From Rhodopirellula baltica SH 1 (GTDB lineage Bacteria; Planctomycetota; Planctomycetia; Pirellulales; Pirellulaceae): 64,000 bases of DNA. Position numbers and translations under genes: made by a program. The stretch is taken from contig NC_005027.1 of NCBI RefSeq assembly GCF_000196115.1, positions 4,340,001-4,404,000 on the forward strand, read 5' to 3'. This document shows, piece by piece, positions 1 through 8,268 of this stretch (its first letter is position 1; each line of letters starts with the position of its first letter). The notes under the pieces are model-generated. The model worked only from the letters and a program-made list of their open reading frames with translations. It was not told the origin of the DNA and made no database searches.

Positions 1-276
1 GCCGGTGTAGCAACGCTGAGCGTGAAGAGTGAAACGCTGACTCCGATCGAAGAAGAATCTTTGCGGGCACAAGTCATTCAGCAACTCAGCAACGGAACGC
101 TGCGTTTCGATGTCGACAACGGCTATTTGCTCAGCAAAGAACTGATCTGGGACGAGTCCGTCGTTGGCTTCCAGGGGCCTGGCAGCATGATGGAATACCG
201 GGCCAAGATGACAGAGGAACTACTACCCGAAGACAGCTCCACAACGGTCGCGTCGAAGAAGAAAAGTCAACGCTGA
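1..276 (+). CDS. Hypothetical protein, C-terminal fragment (gene runs off the window start)
   Basis: The reading frame is open from base 1 to a TGA at 274-276, so this is probably the 3' end of a gene that begins upstream; a GTG at 22 is the only in-window start-like codon and there is no ribosome binding site before it. The visible 91 residues hold alternating hydrophobic/polar stretches (for example FDVDNGYLLSKELIWDE) that look like beta strands, ending in a basic KKKSQR tail. No family is recognised with confidence. It ends about 30 bases before the palindromic repeat at 308-336 and is convergent with the ABC permease gene. Confidence 0.55.
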   Translation, partial: AGVATLSVKSETLTPIEEESLRAQVIQQLSNGTLRFDVDNGYLLSKELIWDESVVGFQGPGSMMEYRAKMTEELLPEDSSTTVASKKKSQR

Positions 277-307
277 TTGTCGCTGCCATTCTCGGCAGAC
301 TCATCTT

Positions 308-336
308 CCCCGTAGGCCAGGTCCTACCTGGCGGGG
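308..336. repeat. Palindromic repeat, family A, copy 1
   Basis: A hairpin with arms GCCAGGT / ACCTGGC (316-322 and 326-332) and a CCT loop, extended outward by CCCC / GGGG. The same unit (GTAGGCCAGGT-NNN-ACCTGGC) occurs in inverted orientation at 414-435. The stop codon of the ABC permease gene (324-326 on the minus strand) lies in the loop. Confidence 0.75.
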
Positions 337-3143
337 TGATTGGACGGTACTCGTTCGAACTCGAGAATCAAATTGTGACTCACCTCGCTTTGTGACAAAG
401 CATCGGCTCGAGTGCCAGGTGAAACCTGGCCTACGTTGCTCTGCTGCGTTTCACGCAAGCGGTCTGCCATCTGACGAAGCTCATCGATTAGCAAATCTTG
501 CTCGCGATAGAAGACGGGAGCTCGAGGTGGTGATGCGACTTCCTGGTGACCGACACCGGAACGACGGTCCTTCAGCAGTTTGGTCCATAGCAGCCTTTGC
601 TTAGTCAGCTCGGGATCATCCCACTCGGGCAAGCCATCTTCCAGCTGATCCAAAGTGTTGCGAACCGCGACATCGAGTATCCGTTCAAACCTCGTTTGCT
701 CGAATTCCAACCGGTAGAACGGTTCCGACAACGGAGCGTCTAAGAACGACTTCTCGTTTCCCAGCTCATCATCGAACCAGCCGCTCCACTCTCCCGTCTG
801 AAAACGTTGCCATTCGGCGATCAGGGATCGCTGGCGACTCTCTCGCCGAAGATCTTTGTTGACCAATTGATCGACAACACGAATGAATGCTTCGCGATCC
901 AATTGATCCTCTTCGGACTGCGGAAGAGCTTCGTCGCTGAACAGGTTTTGCTCGTAAGCAATCTGTCTCAAACCATTGATCACGATCCATTCGTTGGACT
1001 CGGCATTGTTGAGCAATTCGCCCAACGCACCGAACACAAACGACTGCTCGCGAGAGAGCTTTGACCATTTTGCCGCAACCTCCAGAGCTTTGCGGCGAAA
1101 GGGATGCCACTGAAAATGTTGATACGGACTCACGCCGTAAGGCAGCCCATTCCAATTCGGAACACTGGCATATCCCTTAGCAGCGATCGGCGTGTCGACG
1201 CACAAGCCATACAACTCCGATTGCGAAACGTGTTCCCCCATCACTTCGCTGGACTTCAGTTCTGCATCCAATCGCAGCTCCACATCACGATATCTTGCTG
1301 CTTCATTCTCGAAGGCATAGTTCATTCGCTGACCAGCCCAAGATCGACTCGGATGTAAACGGACAGTGTATTGAAAAGCTGAAGCTTCCACCAAATTGAC
1401 CGTTGGAAATTCAGACAACAGCAAGCTTTTCCGGGCATCCATTTCATAATCTTCCAGGGAATACACATCCGCATTCAGATGGATATTCCGAGTTCCTGGT
1501 AACACCCCAACGGTTGACTCCAAAGTCTCAGGCGTGATGGGCTCCTGAACGATCGCCAACATCTGCTTTCGCCACTGCGGCATTTCCGACGGCGTCGTCC
1601 ACCAACGATGAATGAAGAGACATAGGCACATCACCCCCAAAGCCAGCAGGCAATACGCCAGCCCTCGTCCCCACACAGCAGCCGAAGAAACACCTTCCAT
1701 CACAAAAGGCGTCAAACGCCGACTTGCGAACAGCAACACCCCGGCCGCCAGCCACAGCAACCCGGTGTAGCCTCCGTAGAACGCGAGCAGGCCAAACGCG
1801 GGTAGCATCCAGAGCAGAGCCACCACAGGTGCGCCAAAGAACGCCAGCGATGGCCGGCGGCCCCACTGCCCGGTTAGAACGCCGATCAAGAACAAGAGGG
1901 TCTGGACGACCACGCTGAACCCGAAAGCCTGCCACAAGGTTCCAGTTCCGTAATGCATCCCAAGATACAAATCGAGGCCAGAAACAAACGGAAACACCAG
2001 TATCAGAAACAATGATGCCGAGGCGGTTGGGATCAGTCGCGTCACCCATATCAGGTTGGGTGGCCATCCACGGTCGGCGAAGAACCCTTGCCGCATCCCC
2101 CGACGATCGCCGTGAAAAGCCGCGACTCCTAGCATCAGATGAGCGGCCGGCCATCCGAGGACAAGCAACAGATCATGAAAACCATGATTTCCATCCGTCC
2201 AAATCGATAATAGCGCGAACAGGGCAAACGAGAACGCGGCACCAATGACCAGACGAGTCTGCCGAACCTGTTGCCAAAGCAATGCACGAAACGGACGCGG
2301 TTTGGCATGCCAAGCCACTTGCACCACGCTTGGTTGCCAAGCCGAAGTCGAGGCCACCGCTGGAGCCTGCCAACGGTGGTCACTCGCGCCAGCTAAACGA
2401 TGCCGAGCCAATCCGGCCACCACGCCCCCCAGTGCAGCGAGGTAAACAGTTGCCAAACAAAGCATCGAAACTCGCTGAGCAGCGGTCGCCTCCAAGAACG
2501 TGACGCCATAGTGGAAATGCGTGCTGACCAACCCAGCGACCGAGTAATTCCACAACAAGGTCAGGCCCACGATCAACGGGATCACCAACATCACCGAACC
2601 GACCGGATTGCGAACGATCAACGCCGCGATCCAGCCACAGATCAGCAAGCCCACTCCGTAAACCATCAGCTCGAAGATCGATTCCGAACCGGAGATCCGT
2701 CCGATCGCAGACCAATCCCAGCCTCCCCGCAACACCAACCACGACAGCGCAAAACAAACCGACGCAACCAAGACCGCCAGCACCCAGGCAGCGAACCCGA
2801 TCAACAGCTTGGACAACAACACTTGCCACCAAGTCACCGGCAACGTCCGCAACCAATCCAGGGTTCGCTCTTCGTTCTCCGTGCCCAGCGAGATCGGTGG
2901 AATTCCGAGTGCCACCAAGTTGGGTAGCAGCACCCACAACACGGAAAGTGTCGTCAGGCTCGGATCCGAGGCCGGATCGATCGCGGCACGAAGGACCGCC
3001 AGCAAGAACAACGCCGCCGTGCCGATGACACCCGCCAACAATAGCGGTTGCAGCATCCGAAAGTCTTTCCAAACCAAATGCTGAAATGCTGATCGTGGAC
3101 GCGAAACGGCCGGGTAAGCAAAAGCATCAAGCGAAGTGGCCAT
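324..3143 (-). CDS. ABC transporter permease (ABC-2 type), very large
   Basis: A 939-residue membrane protein. The N-terminal half has about twelve hydrophobic segments (roughly residues 30-500, in two similar blocks of about six) as expected of an ABC-2 type permease, possibly a fused dimer. Residues ~510-939 are soluble, rich in charged and aromatic residues, and have no recognised domain; they probably form a large extracytoplasmic or cytoplasmic module. The start overlaps the end of the upstream ATPase gene by 17 bases, so the two are likely translated together and form one transporter. Substrate unknown. The regulator, ATPase and permease order is that of YtrA-type export operons responding to envelope stress. 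The C-terminal tail is encoded by a pair of palindromic repeats and is probably not conserved. Confidence 0.85.
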   Translation of the reverse strand: MATSLDAFAYPAVSRPRSAFQHLVWKDFRMLQPLLLAGVIGTAALFLLAVLRAAIDPASDPSLTTLSVLWVLLPNLVALGIPPISLGTENEERTLDWLRTLPVTWWQVLLSKLLIGFAAWVLAVLVASVCFALSWLVLRGGWDWSAIGRISGSESIFELMVYGVGLLICGWIAALIVRNPVGSVMLVIPLIVGLTLLWNYSVAGLVSTHFHYGVTFLEATAAQRVSMLCLATVYLAALGGVVAGLARHRLAGASDHRWQAPAVASTSAWQPSVVQVAWHAKPRPFRALLWQQVRQTRLVIGAAFSFALFALLSIWTDGNHGFHDLLLVLGWPAAHLMLGVAAFHGDRRGMRQGFFADRGWPPNLIWVTRLIPTASASLFLILVFPFVSGLDLYLGMHYGTGTLWQAFGFSVVVQTLLFLIGVLTGQWGRRPSLAFFGAPVVALLWMLPAFGLLAFYGGYTGLLWLAAGVLLFASRRLTPFVMEGVSSAAVWGRGLAYCLLALGVMCLCLFIHRWWTTPSEMPQWRKQMLAIVQEPITPETLESTVGVLPGTRNIHLNADVYSLEDYEMDARKSLLLSEFPTVNLVEASAFQYTVRLHPSRSWAGQRMNYAFENEAARYRDVELRLDAELKSSEVMGEHVSQSELYGLCVDTPIAAKGYASVPNWNGLPYGVSPYQHFQWHPFRRKALEVAAKWSKLSREQSFVFGALGELLNNAESNEWIVINGLRQIAYEQNLFSDEALPQSEEDQLDREAFIRVVDQLVNKDLRRESRQRSLIAEWQRFQTGEWSGWFDDELGNEKSFLDAPLSEPFYRLEFEQTRFERILDVAVRNTLDQLEDGLPEWDDPELTKQRLLWTKLLKDRRSGVGHQEVASPPRAPVFYREQDLLIDELRQMADRLRETQQSNVGQVSPGTRADALSQSEVSHNLILEFERVPSNHPAR
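414..435. repeat. Palindromic repeat, family A, copy 2 (inverted)
   Basis: Same hairpin as 308-336 in the opposite orientation: GCCAGGT-GAA-ACCTGGC followed by CTACG. It lies inside the 3' end of the ABC permease coding region, where it encodes part of the segment NVGQVSPGTRADA. Together with copy 1 it brackets the last ~30 codons of that gene. Confidence 0.75.
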
Positions 3144-4179
3144 CGTTCACCTCCTGACGACGATCGAATGACGATGGCTCATCCCGAATGGGTTGACCAC
3201 AAACCGCAATGAAGACTTCTTCGAGCGTCGGCACGCTGACATGGAATTGGCGCACACCATCATTAGGTCCCCAGTGCAGATCCCCGGCGTCGTTCCAATC
3301 CGTGATCACCCAACGTCTTTGACGACCGTTGCTCGTTTCGCTCAACACCCGCCCAGGCAAATCGGGTGATTCGACATGAGCGTCATCCATCGTCGCTGTC
3401 ACGATTCGAGTGTGCTGCTTCAAGTCGTTCATCGACTGAACCAATTTGACTTGGCCGCCATGAATCATCGCCACCATGTCCGCGACTCGTTCGACTTCAT
3501 TGATGTGGTGGCTCGATAGCAACACCGTTCGCCCCGCAGCGGCACGGTCGACCATCGATTCCAAGAACTGACGGCGGACCATCGGATCCAACCCACTGGT
3601 CGGTTCATCCAAGATCAACAGTTCAGGGTCGTGAGCCGTCGCGAGCGCCAAAGCCACTTTGGCTCGTTGGCCTTTGCTCATCGATTTGATCTTCGTCGCC
3701 GGCGGAACCTGAAACTCTTCGATCAAATCACGATAGCGTGCGATGAAGCCATCGTCGTAGAACGCACTAACGAACCATCCGATTTCAGGTGGAGTCATCC
3801 ACTCATACAGGGCCGGCGAGTCAGACACATAGCCGATCTTTCGCCTGATCTCCTCGGAGTTCTGACCACAGTCATGTCCCAAGATCGATGCCATTCCCGC
3901 GTCTGGCTTTTGAAAGCCGGTCAAGATCCGAATCAACGTTGTCTTGCCCGCACCGTTCTCACCGAGCAACGCGAATACAGTCCCCGCCGGAACATGCAAA
4001 CTGACGTTGTCCAAAGCGACCGTGTTTCGAAACCGCTTGCTCACTCGATCGACTTGAATGATGCCTCCAGGTTCAACATTCGGCCGAGCTTGGTGCGAAT
4101 CATACGCAGGTCGATTCGAGGCAATGTCAGAAGCTTCCCGTGTCGTTGGCTCACGCCCGATGGAATCCAATTCATTCAT
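3127..4179 (-). CDS. ABC transporter ATP-binding protein
   Basis: Cytoplasmic ATPase subunit, about 350 residues. Visible motifs: Walker A GENGAGKTT, signature SMSKGQRAKVALALA, Walker B LLILDEPTSGLD and switch histidine in LLSSHHINEVERV. All catalytic residues are intact. About 40 residues precede the domain (IIQVDRVSKRF), and a C-terminal extension of ~100 residues is typical of drug/lantibiotic-type export ATPases. I place the start at MNELDSIG (4179) because it overlaps the stop of the upstream GntR gene as ATGAATGA; the frame is open further upstream to 4254. It is the energising partner of the permease at 324-3143. Substrate not predictable. Confidence 0.9.
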   Translation of the reverse strand: MNELDSIGREPTTREASDIASNRPAYDSHQARPNVEPGGIIQVDRVSKRFRNTVALDNVSLHVPAGTVFALLGENGAGKTTLIRILTGFQKPDAGMASILGHDCGQNSEEIRRKIGYVSDSPALYEWMTPPEIGWFVSAFYDDGFIARYRDLIEEFQVPPATKIKSMSKGQRAKVALALATAHDPELLILDEPTSGLDPMVRRQFLESMVDRAAAGRTVLLSSHHINEVERVADMVAMIHGGQVKLVQSMNDLKQHTRIVTATMDDAHVESPDLPGRVLSETSNGRQRRWVITDWNDAGDLHWGPNDGVRQFHVSVPTLEEVFIAVCGQPIRDEPSSFDRRQEVNDGHFA

Positions 4180-4627
4180 GGCTCGGCTCGTTGTTGGAGG
4201 AAGAAGCAGATTCAAGGTTTGATTCGTCTGAGTTGGACTTCGTGGCGGCTGCACTCAATCGCGCCAGCTCCGACTCAAAAAGTGACCGCAACTGATCCGG
4301 CGACATGCCACCGGCAATCGCATCGGCCAGAGCGCGGCGAACCCCGTCCCCGACCAAGTCATCACGGGCGGATGTGCAGGCTTCGATCGCATCGCGGCGG
4401 ACCACCATCCCGCGACCACGCAGTGGCTTGAGAATTTCTTGGGCCTGTAGCTCGCGATAGGCCCGCGCGATCGTGTTGGGATTCAGCGCGATGTCGCGAG
4501 AAAGCTGACGCACGCTGGGGAGCATTTGGCCTCCCACCAGCGTGCCATCGGCAACGGCGAGCTTGACCTGACGAACGATCTGCTCGTAGATCGGCACGTC
4601 GCTGGCCGCGTCAATGGAAAAGAACAT
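4172..4627 (-). CDS. GntR-family transcriptional regulator, YtrA subfamily
   Basis: A short (151 aa) GntR repressor: winged helix-turn-helix at residues ~10-80 (DVPIYEQIVRQVK, LPSVRQLSRDIALNPNTIA, AYRELQAQEILKPLRGRG) with only a small C-terminal helical tail, as in the YtrA subfamily that controls neighbouring ABC operons. The start at 4627 (MFFSID) is supported by AGGAGA seven bases upstream; an in-frame ATG at 4669 would put the start almost on the operator. The last 40 residues are serine/asparagine rich. A 22-bp palindrome lies 50 bases upstream of the start, so the protein probably represses its own operon. Confidence 0.9.
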   Translation of the reverse strand: MFFSIDAASDVPIYEQIVRQVKLAVADGTLVGGQMLPSVRQLSRDIALNPNTIARAYRELQAQEILKPLRGRGMVVRRDAIEACTSARDDLVGDGVRRALADAIAGGMSPDQLRSLFESELARLSAAATKSNSDESNLESASSSNNEPSHE

Positions 4628-4676
4628 GGGCGTCTCCTGGGAAGGAGTTCGAGACACCAGACGATGCACCGAACCT

Positions 4677-4698
4677 GTGTGCTATCACGATAGCACAC
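4677..4698. promoter_or_regulatory. Palindromic operator of the GntR/YtrA operon
   Basis: Perfect 10-bp inverted arms GTGTGCTATC and GATAGCACAC separated by AC. It lies between the GntR start (4627, minus strand) and the divergent flippase gene. YtrA-type regulators bind such 20-22 bp inverted repeats next to their own genes, so this is inferred to be its autoregulatory site. Confidence 0.8.
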
Positions 4699-4766
4699 CT
4701 CAGTGCCCTGTCAACGTTTTGCAGCGAAAAATCCGCACGACCGTTCCGAACGGACCTTCGTCCCAC

Positions 4767-6503
4767 ATGATTTCTCGATCTTTTCCTGCGAACGACAAAG
4801 TGAACAAGGTGACACCGATCAGCGAGCCAACCTTTGCAAACGCCGCCACTCAACACGTGGCATCCCGACGCGAATTCGTCCGCGTCGCCCGCAATGATCC
4901 AACCGATTCTCGAAGCCAATTGCCGATGTCGACCGCCGACTCAGCCACCCAATCGACCACACCCCGTTCAGCCTTTCGCGTCGATTCGCTCGCGATCGGC
5001 ATGATCGTGATGTTGGCAATGACGGTGCTCGGGCGTGGCATCGGATTCATTCGCGGCATGGCGTTTTGTCGCTTGATGGACGATACCGATGTCGGGCGCT
5101 GGTCGATGGCGTTTGGATTCATCACGTTGATCACTCCGGTGATGCTGCTGGGGATCCCCGGGGTGCTGCCTCGATTCACGGAACACTTTCGCCTCAAACG
5201 TTCACTCACACCATTCGTACGCCGGATCGCGATCGGGACACTGTCCTGCACAGTGATCTTCGTCACAACCATGTTGTGGCTTCCCGATTGGTTTGGATGG
5301 ATCGTTTTCCTGCAACCGCAAGACAACCGACTGATCTATGGCGTCGCGGGCGCAGTCGTCGGGATGATTGTTTACAACTTCATCAGTGACCTGAACGGTT
5401 CACTTCGGCAAGTCCGAATGGTCTCATGCATGCAATTCATGCAGGGCGTTGGATTCACGCTGCTCAGTGTTGCATGGTTGCTGACTGGTGGAACATTCAC
5501 CGGCGTTGTCTGGATGTTTGCCGCATCATGCTTGGTCGCATCGCTACCAGGGCTGTGGTCACTCGTTCGCTCTTGGGATTCAGCGCAGATTCTTCAAGAC
5601 TCGGAAGAAGAATCCAACTCACCCACTGCAGACAAAACACTGCCGTCCGATGACGTCCCATTTGGCCTGTGGAACATGATTCGCCGACTGGCACCCTACG
5701 CGACCGCTCTTTGGCTGATGAATTTGATTGGGAACCTTTTTGAGCTTTCCGATCGATACATGATTTTGCATTTCATTCCCGCCACCGAAACACTCTCCGC
5801 TGAAATCGCTGGGCAAGCCGCGGTTGGCCAATATCATTCCGGCCGCATCATTCCCATGCTGTTGCTGAGCCTGGGGACAATGATCGGTGGGGTGATGCTG
5901 CCCTATTTGTCTGCGGACTGGGAAGCGAAACGTTTCGCCGCGGTGCAAACTCGATTGCGTGATGCGTTGCTGGCGGTGTCGATCGTCTTCACATGCGGAA
6001 GCGCGATGGCGATTCTGCTTGGACCTTGGATCTTCAATGTGCTATTGCAAGGCCGCTACACCGACGGGATGACATTGATGCCGATGGCTCTTTGCTTTTG
6101 TACTTGGGCAGCTCTCGTGACCGTCGGTCAGAACTATCTGTGGACGGTTGAAAAAGGAAAATGGGTTCCAGTCGCGATGGCAGCCGGATTGCTCAGCAAC
6201 CTTGCACTGAACGCTTGGCTGCTACCGATGTATGGCTTGCAAGGTGCCGTGATCGCGACGCTTTGCTCTCACGGCGTTGTGATGAGCGGAGTTTGGTTGG
6301 CGATGATCGGCTGTGGATACAAAGTCGACATGACGCTGGTCGTGCTCTCACTGTTACCGGTCAGCCTGTTGGTCTCCCCGTATGTCGCGTTGCTGCTCGC
6401 GATCGCAATTGGCCTGATGGTTTGGAATGATGATGCGACTCGTCAACGATGGTTGGAAAGCCTGCCAGAAAACGTCCGAGCGAAGCTGCCCCTGTTGGGC
6501 TGA
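4767..6503 (+). CDS. Polysaccharide/lipid flippase (Wzx/MATE-like, MOP superfamily)
   Basis: Integral membrane protein with about 12-14 hydrophobic segments beginning at IGMIVMLAMTVLGRGIGFIRG. The opening GRGIGFIRGMAFCRLMDDTDVGRWSMAFGF is typical of oligosaccharide flippases/polysaccharide biosynthesis exporters (MOP superfamily), which move lipid-linked sugars across the cytoplasmic membrane. The frame is open from 4614, but the first ~50 codons overlie the GntR operator; ATGs at 4767 and 4926 are both possible, the latter giving a 525-residue protein with a short N-terminus more usual in the family. No Shine-Dalgarno site helps. It is divergent from the ABC operon. No glycosyltransferases are adjacent, so its substrate cannot be inferred. 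Confidence 0.8.
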   Translation: MISRSFPANDKVNKVTPISEPTFANAATQHVASRREFVRVARNDPTDSRSQLPMSTADSATQSTTPRSAFRVDSLAIGMIVMLAMTVLGRGIGFIRGMAFCRLMDDTDVGRWSMAFGFITLITPVMLLGIPGVLPRFTEHFRLKRSLTPFVRRIAIGTLSCTVIFVTTMLWLPDWFGWIVFLQPQDNRLIYGVAGAVVGMIVYNFISDLNGSLRQVRMVSCMQFMQGVGFTLLSVAWLLTGGTFTGVVWMFAASCLVASLPGLWSLVRSWDSAQILQDSEEESNSPTADKTLPSDDVPFGLWNMIRRLAPYATALWLMNLIGNLFELSDRYMILHFIPATETLSAEIAGQAAVGQYHSGRIIPMLLLSLGTMIGGVMLPYLSADWEAKRFAAVQTRLRDALLAVSIVFTCGSAMAILLGPWIFNVLLQGRYTDGMTLMPMALCFCTWAALVTVGQNYLWTVEKGKWVPVAMAAGLLSNLALNAWLLPMYGLQGAVIATLCSHGVVMSGVWLAMIGCGYKVDMTLVVLSLLPVSLLVSPYVALLLAIAIGLMVWNDDATRQRWLESLPENVRAKLPLLG

Positions 6504-6513
6504 CGCTCAAGTT

Positions 6514-6542
6514 CCGTACGATGGGATTCCAATCCCGTCGAA
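6514..6542. repeat. Palindromic repeat, family C, copy 1
   Basis: CCGTACGATGG-GATTCCAATC-CCGTCGAA: conserved flanks around a variable stem (GGGATT / AATCCC). A second copy at 62335-62363 has the same flanks with stem GGCCTT / AAGGCC, so the arms have changed in a compensatory way. Confidence 0.7.
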
Positions 6543-6582
6543 ATGGAAACCCAAAGCGTCAGCGAGGCTCTCCAACGTTCAC

Positions 6583-6672
6583 GACGGCCCCATCCGGGGC
6601 GACCTCCTGTTCTTCGCCAAGGACTCGGGGCTTCCACCCCGAGCTATGGAAGACGGCCCCATCCGGGGCGAC
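6583..6672. repeat. Cluster of hairpin repeats, family D
   Basis: A 21-bp unit beginning GACGGCCCCATCCGGGG is present twice, at 6583-6603 and 6652-6672, as a direct repeat; each can fold (GCCCC/GGGGC). Between them lies another hairpin CTCGGGG-CTTCCA-CCCCGAG (6624-6643). With family C at 6514-6542 this fills most of the 360-base gap between the flippase and fabZ genes; I see no gene there. Confidence 0.75.
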
Positions 6673-6862
6673 GCAGACGAATCACGGCATTCCACGCGAA
6701 CCTTTTGCGTCACTATTCGCACTTGTATCCCGATCAGCACAATTCACAATTGGCTCGGTATTGCCGATCATCGCACACGAGGCGGGCGTTCCTCCGCGAA
6801 CGTGAACAAACCCTCTTTCGCCGGCCTTGACGATCGCCCCAAAAATGGCGTTTGATACGGGG

Positions 6863-7360
6863 ATGAACACACCCAACGACTCCACCGAAACTCGGCAACT
6901 TGGCCCAAAAGACATTGAGGCCAAAATTCCCCACCGCGCTCCCATGCTGTTGCTGGATGAAGTGGTGGAGATCACCGAGAACACGCTGCACGCCCGCAAA
7001 ACGTTCTCCGCAGACGAGTTCTTTGTGCAGGGGCACTTTCCCGATTACCCATTGGTTCCCGGCGTGATTCAGTGCGAATGCTGCCTGCAAGCCGGAGCGA
7101 TCCTGCTGTCCGAACACACGCCCGCTGTGGGTGAGTTTGTGCCCGTGGCAACTCGAATGGACAGCGTGAAGTTCAAAAACATGGTGCGGCCGGGCGACAC
7201 AGTCGACATTCATGTGACGCTCAAAGAACAACTTTCCAACGCTTTTTTCCTCTCCGGCAAAATGCTGCTCAACGGGAAGGTCACCACTCGGCTCGAATTC
7301 GCATGCAGCATCACCCAGACTCAACCAACCGGTTCCTCTGACTCGGATGCAACATCGTGA
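6863..7360 (+). CDS. fabZ: FabZ-like (3R)-hydroxyacyl-ACP dehydratase
   Basis: Hot-dog fold dehydratase of fatty acid synthesis: converts 3-hydroxyacyl-ACP to trans-2-enoyl-ACP in the cytoplasm. The family motifs [12 protein letters not shown] and [16 protein letters not shown] are present, containing the catalytic His (GHFP) and Glu (QCE). The protein is 165 aa from the ATG at 6863, close to the family's ~150; ATG 6845 and TTG 6827 are alternatives. The stop overlaps the start of the enoyl reductase gene (GTGA), so consecutive steps of the elongation cycle are translationally coupled. It could be a paralogue of the main housekeeping FabZ or serve a special lipid; this cannot be told from the sequence. 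Confidence 0.88.
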   Translation: MNTPNDSTETRQLGPKDIEAKIPHRAPMLLLDEVVEITENTLHARKTFSADEFFVQGHFPDYPLVPGVIQCECCLQAGAILLSEHTPAVGEFVPVATRMDSVKFKNMVRPGDTVDIHVTLKEQLSNAFFLSGKMLLNGKVTTRLEFACSITQTQPTGSSDSDATS

Positions 7361-8190
7361 GCACGGAACCAACTCCGGCGATGGATTTCTTAGGGATGTC
7401 TGGCAAGACATTCCTGGTCATGGGTGTCGCCAACAAGAAAAGCGTTGCCTTCGCCATCGCCAAGCAAATCGAGCAGGCCGGCGGAGAGGTCATCTATGCC
7501 GTTCGCAGTGAAGCTCGTCGAGATAGCTTGTCCAAATTGTTGGCCGACCGCCGGTTGATCGTTTGCGACGTTGAACAACAAGAGGACATCGAAGCGATGG
7601 CCGCTGAACTTCAACGAGACAACGTGACGCTCGCCGGTGTTGTCCACTCGATTGCCTTTGCGGATTACAGCGATGGCATCCGTCCGTTCCACGAAACCAC
7701 CCGCCGTCAGTTCCTTCAAGCGATCGACATCTCGGCGTTCTCATTGGTCGCAGTTTGCAATGCCATCAAAGATCAGCTCGCCAACGATGCCAGCGTCGTC
7801 ACGATTGGGATCAGCACCACGCGGATGGCCAGCGAAAGCTACGGCTTCATGGCGCCGATCAAAGCCGCCCTGGAATCGTCTTTGGCATTTCTCACCAAGT
7901 CGTTCAGCCGATTCAGCCAAGTGCGTTTCAACGCCGTCGCGGCTGGGCTGCTGAAAACGAGTGCTTCGGCGGGGATCCCTGGTTACGTCGATTCCTACCT
8001 GTACGCAGAAAAAGTCATCCCACGCGGGGAAGCAGTTTCCACGAACGAGGTCGCGTCAACGGCAGCCTTTTTACTGTCGTCACGCAGCAGTGGAATCACA
8101 GCCCAATCGATCGTGGTCGATGCCGGCATGTCCATCAACTATTTTGATGCCGACGTAGTCGGAGCGGTCACCAACGCATCGGTCGACTGA
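7357..8190 (+). CDS. fabI: Enoyl-ACP reductase, FabI type (NADH-dependent SDR)
   Basis: Short-chain dehydrogenase of the FabI family, 277 aa. The divergent nucleotide-binding motif [13 protein letters not shown] near residue 23 and the catalytic Tyr-x6-Lys (SYGFMAPIK) are diagnostic of FabI as opposed to ordinary SDRs (Tyr-x3-Lys). It reduces trans-2-enoyl-ACP, the last step of fatty-acid elongation. The likely start is GTG 7357, overlapping the fabZ stop by four bases; ATG 7381 ([10 protein letters not shown]) is an alternative. Motif HSIAFAD replaces the usual HSIGFAP, a small change near the substrate pocket. Expected to be the natural target type of diazaborine/triclosan in other bacteria, but nothing here shows sensitivity. 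Confidence 0.9.
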   Translation: MSTEPTPAMDFLGMSGKTFLVMGVANKKSVAFAIAKQIEQAGGEVIYAVRSEARRDSLSKLLADRRLIVCDVEQQEDIEAMAAELQRDNVTLAGVVHSIAFADYSDGIRPFHETTRRQFLQAIDISAFSLVAVCNAIKDQLANDASVVTIGISTTRMASESYGFMAPIKAALESSLAFLTKSFSRFSQVRFNAVAAGLLKTSASAGIPGYVDSYLYAEKVIPRGEAVSTNEVASTAAFLLSSRSSGITAQSIVVDAGMSINYFDADVVGAVTNASVD

Positions 8191-8268
8191 AACCGGGTTC
8201 CCAAGCTGAGTTCGCCCACTCACCGACAACACACATCCATCGCACCTTCAATCTCTGAGTTTCCGGGC

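Noticed and set aside
2380..3072. 230-residue open frame inside the ABC permease region
   Set aside because: Arg/Gly-rich shadow translation overlapping a recognisable membrane protein.
6583..6672. CRISPR array
   Set aside because: Only two identical units with one spacer that itself is a hairpin; no cas genes in the window.
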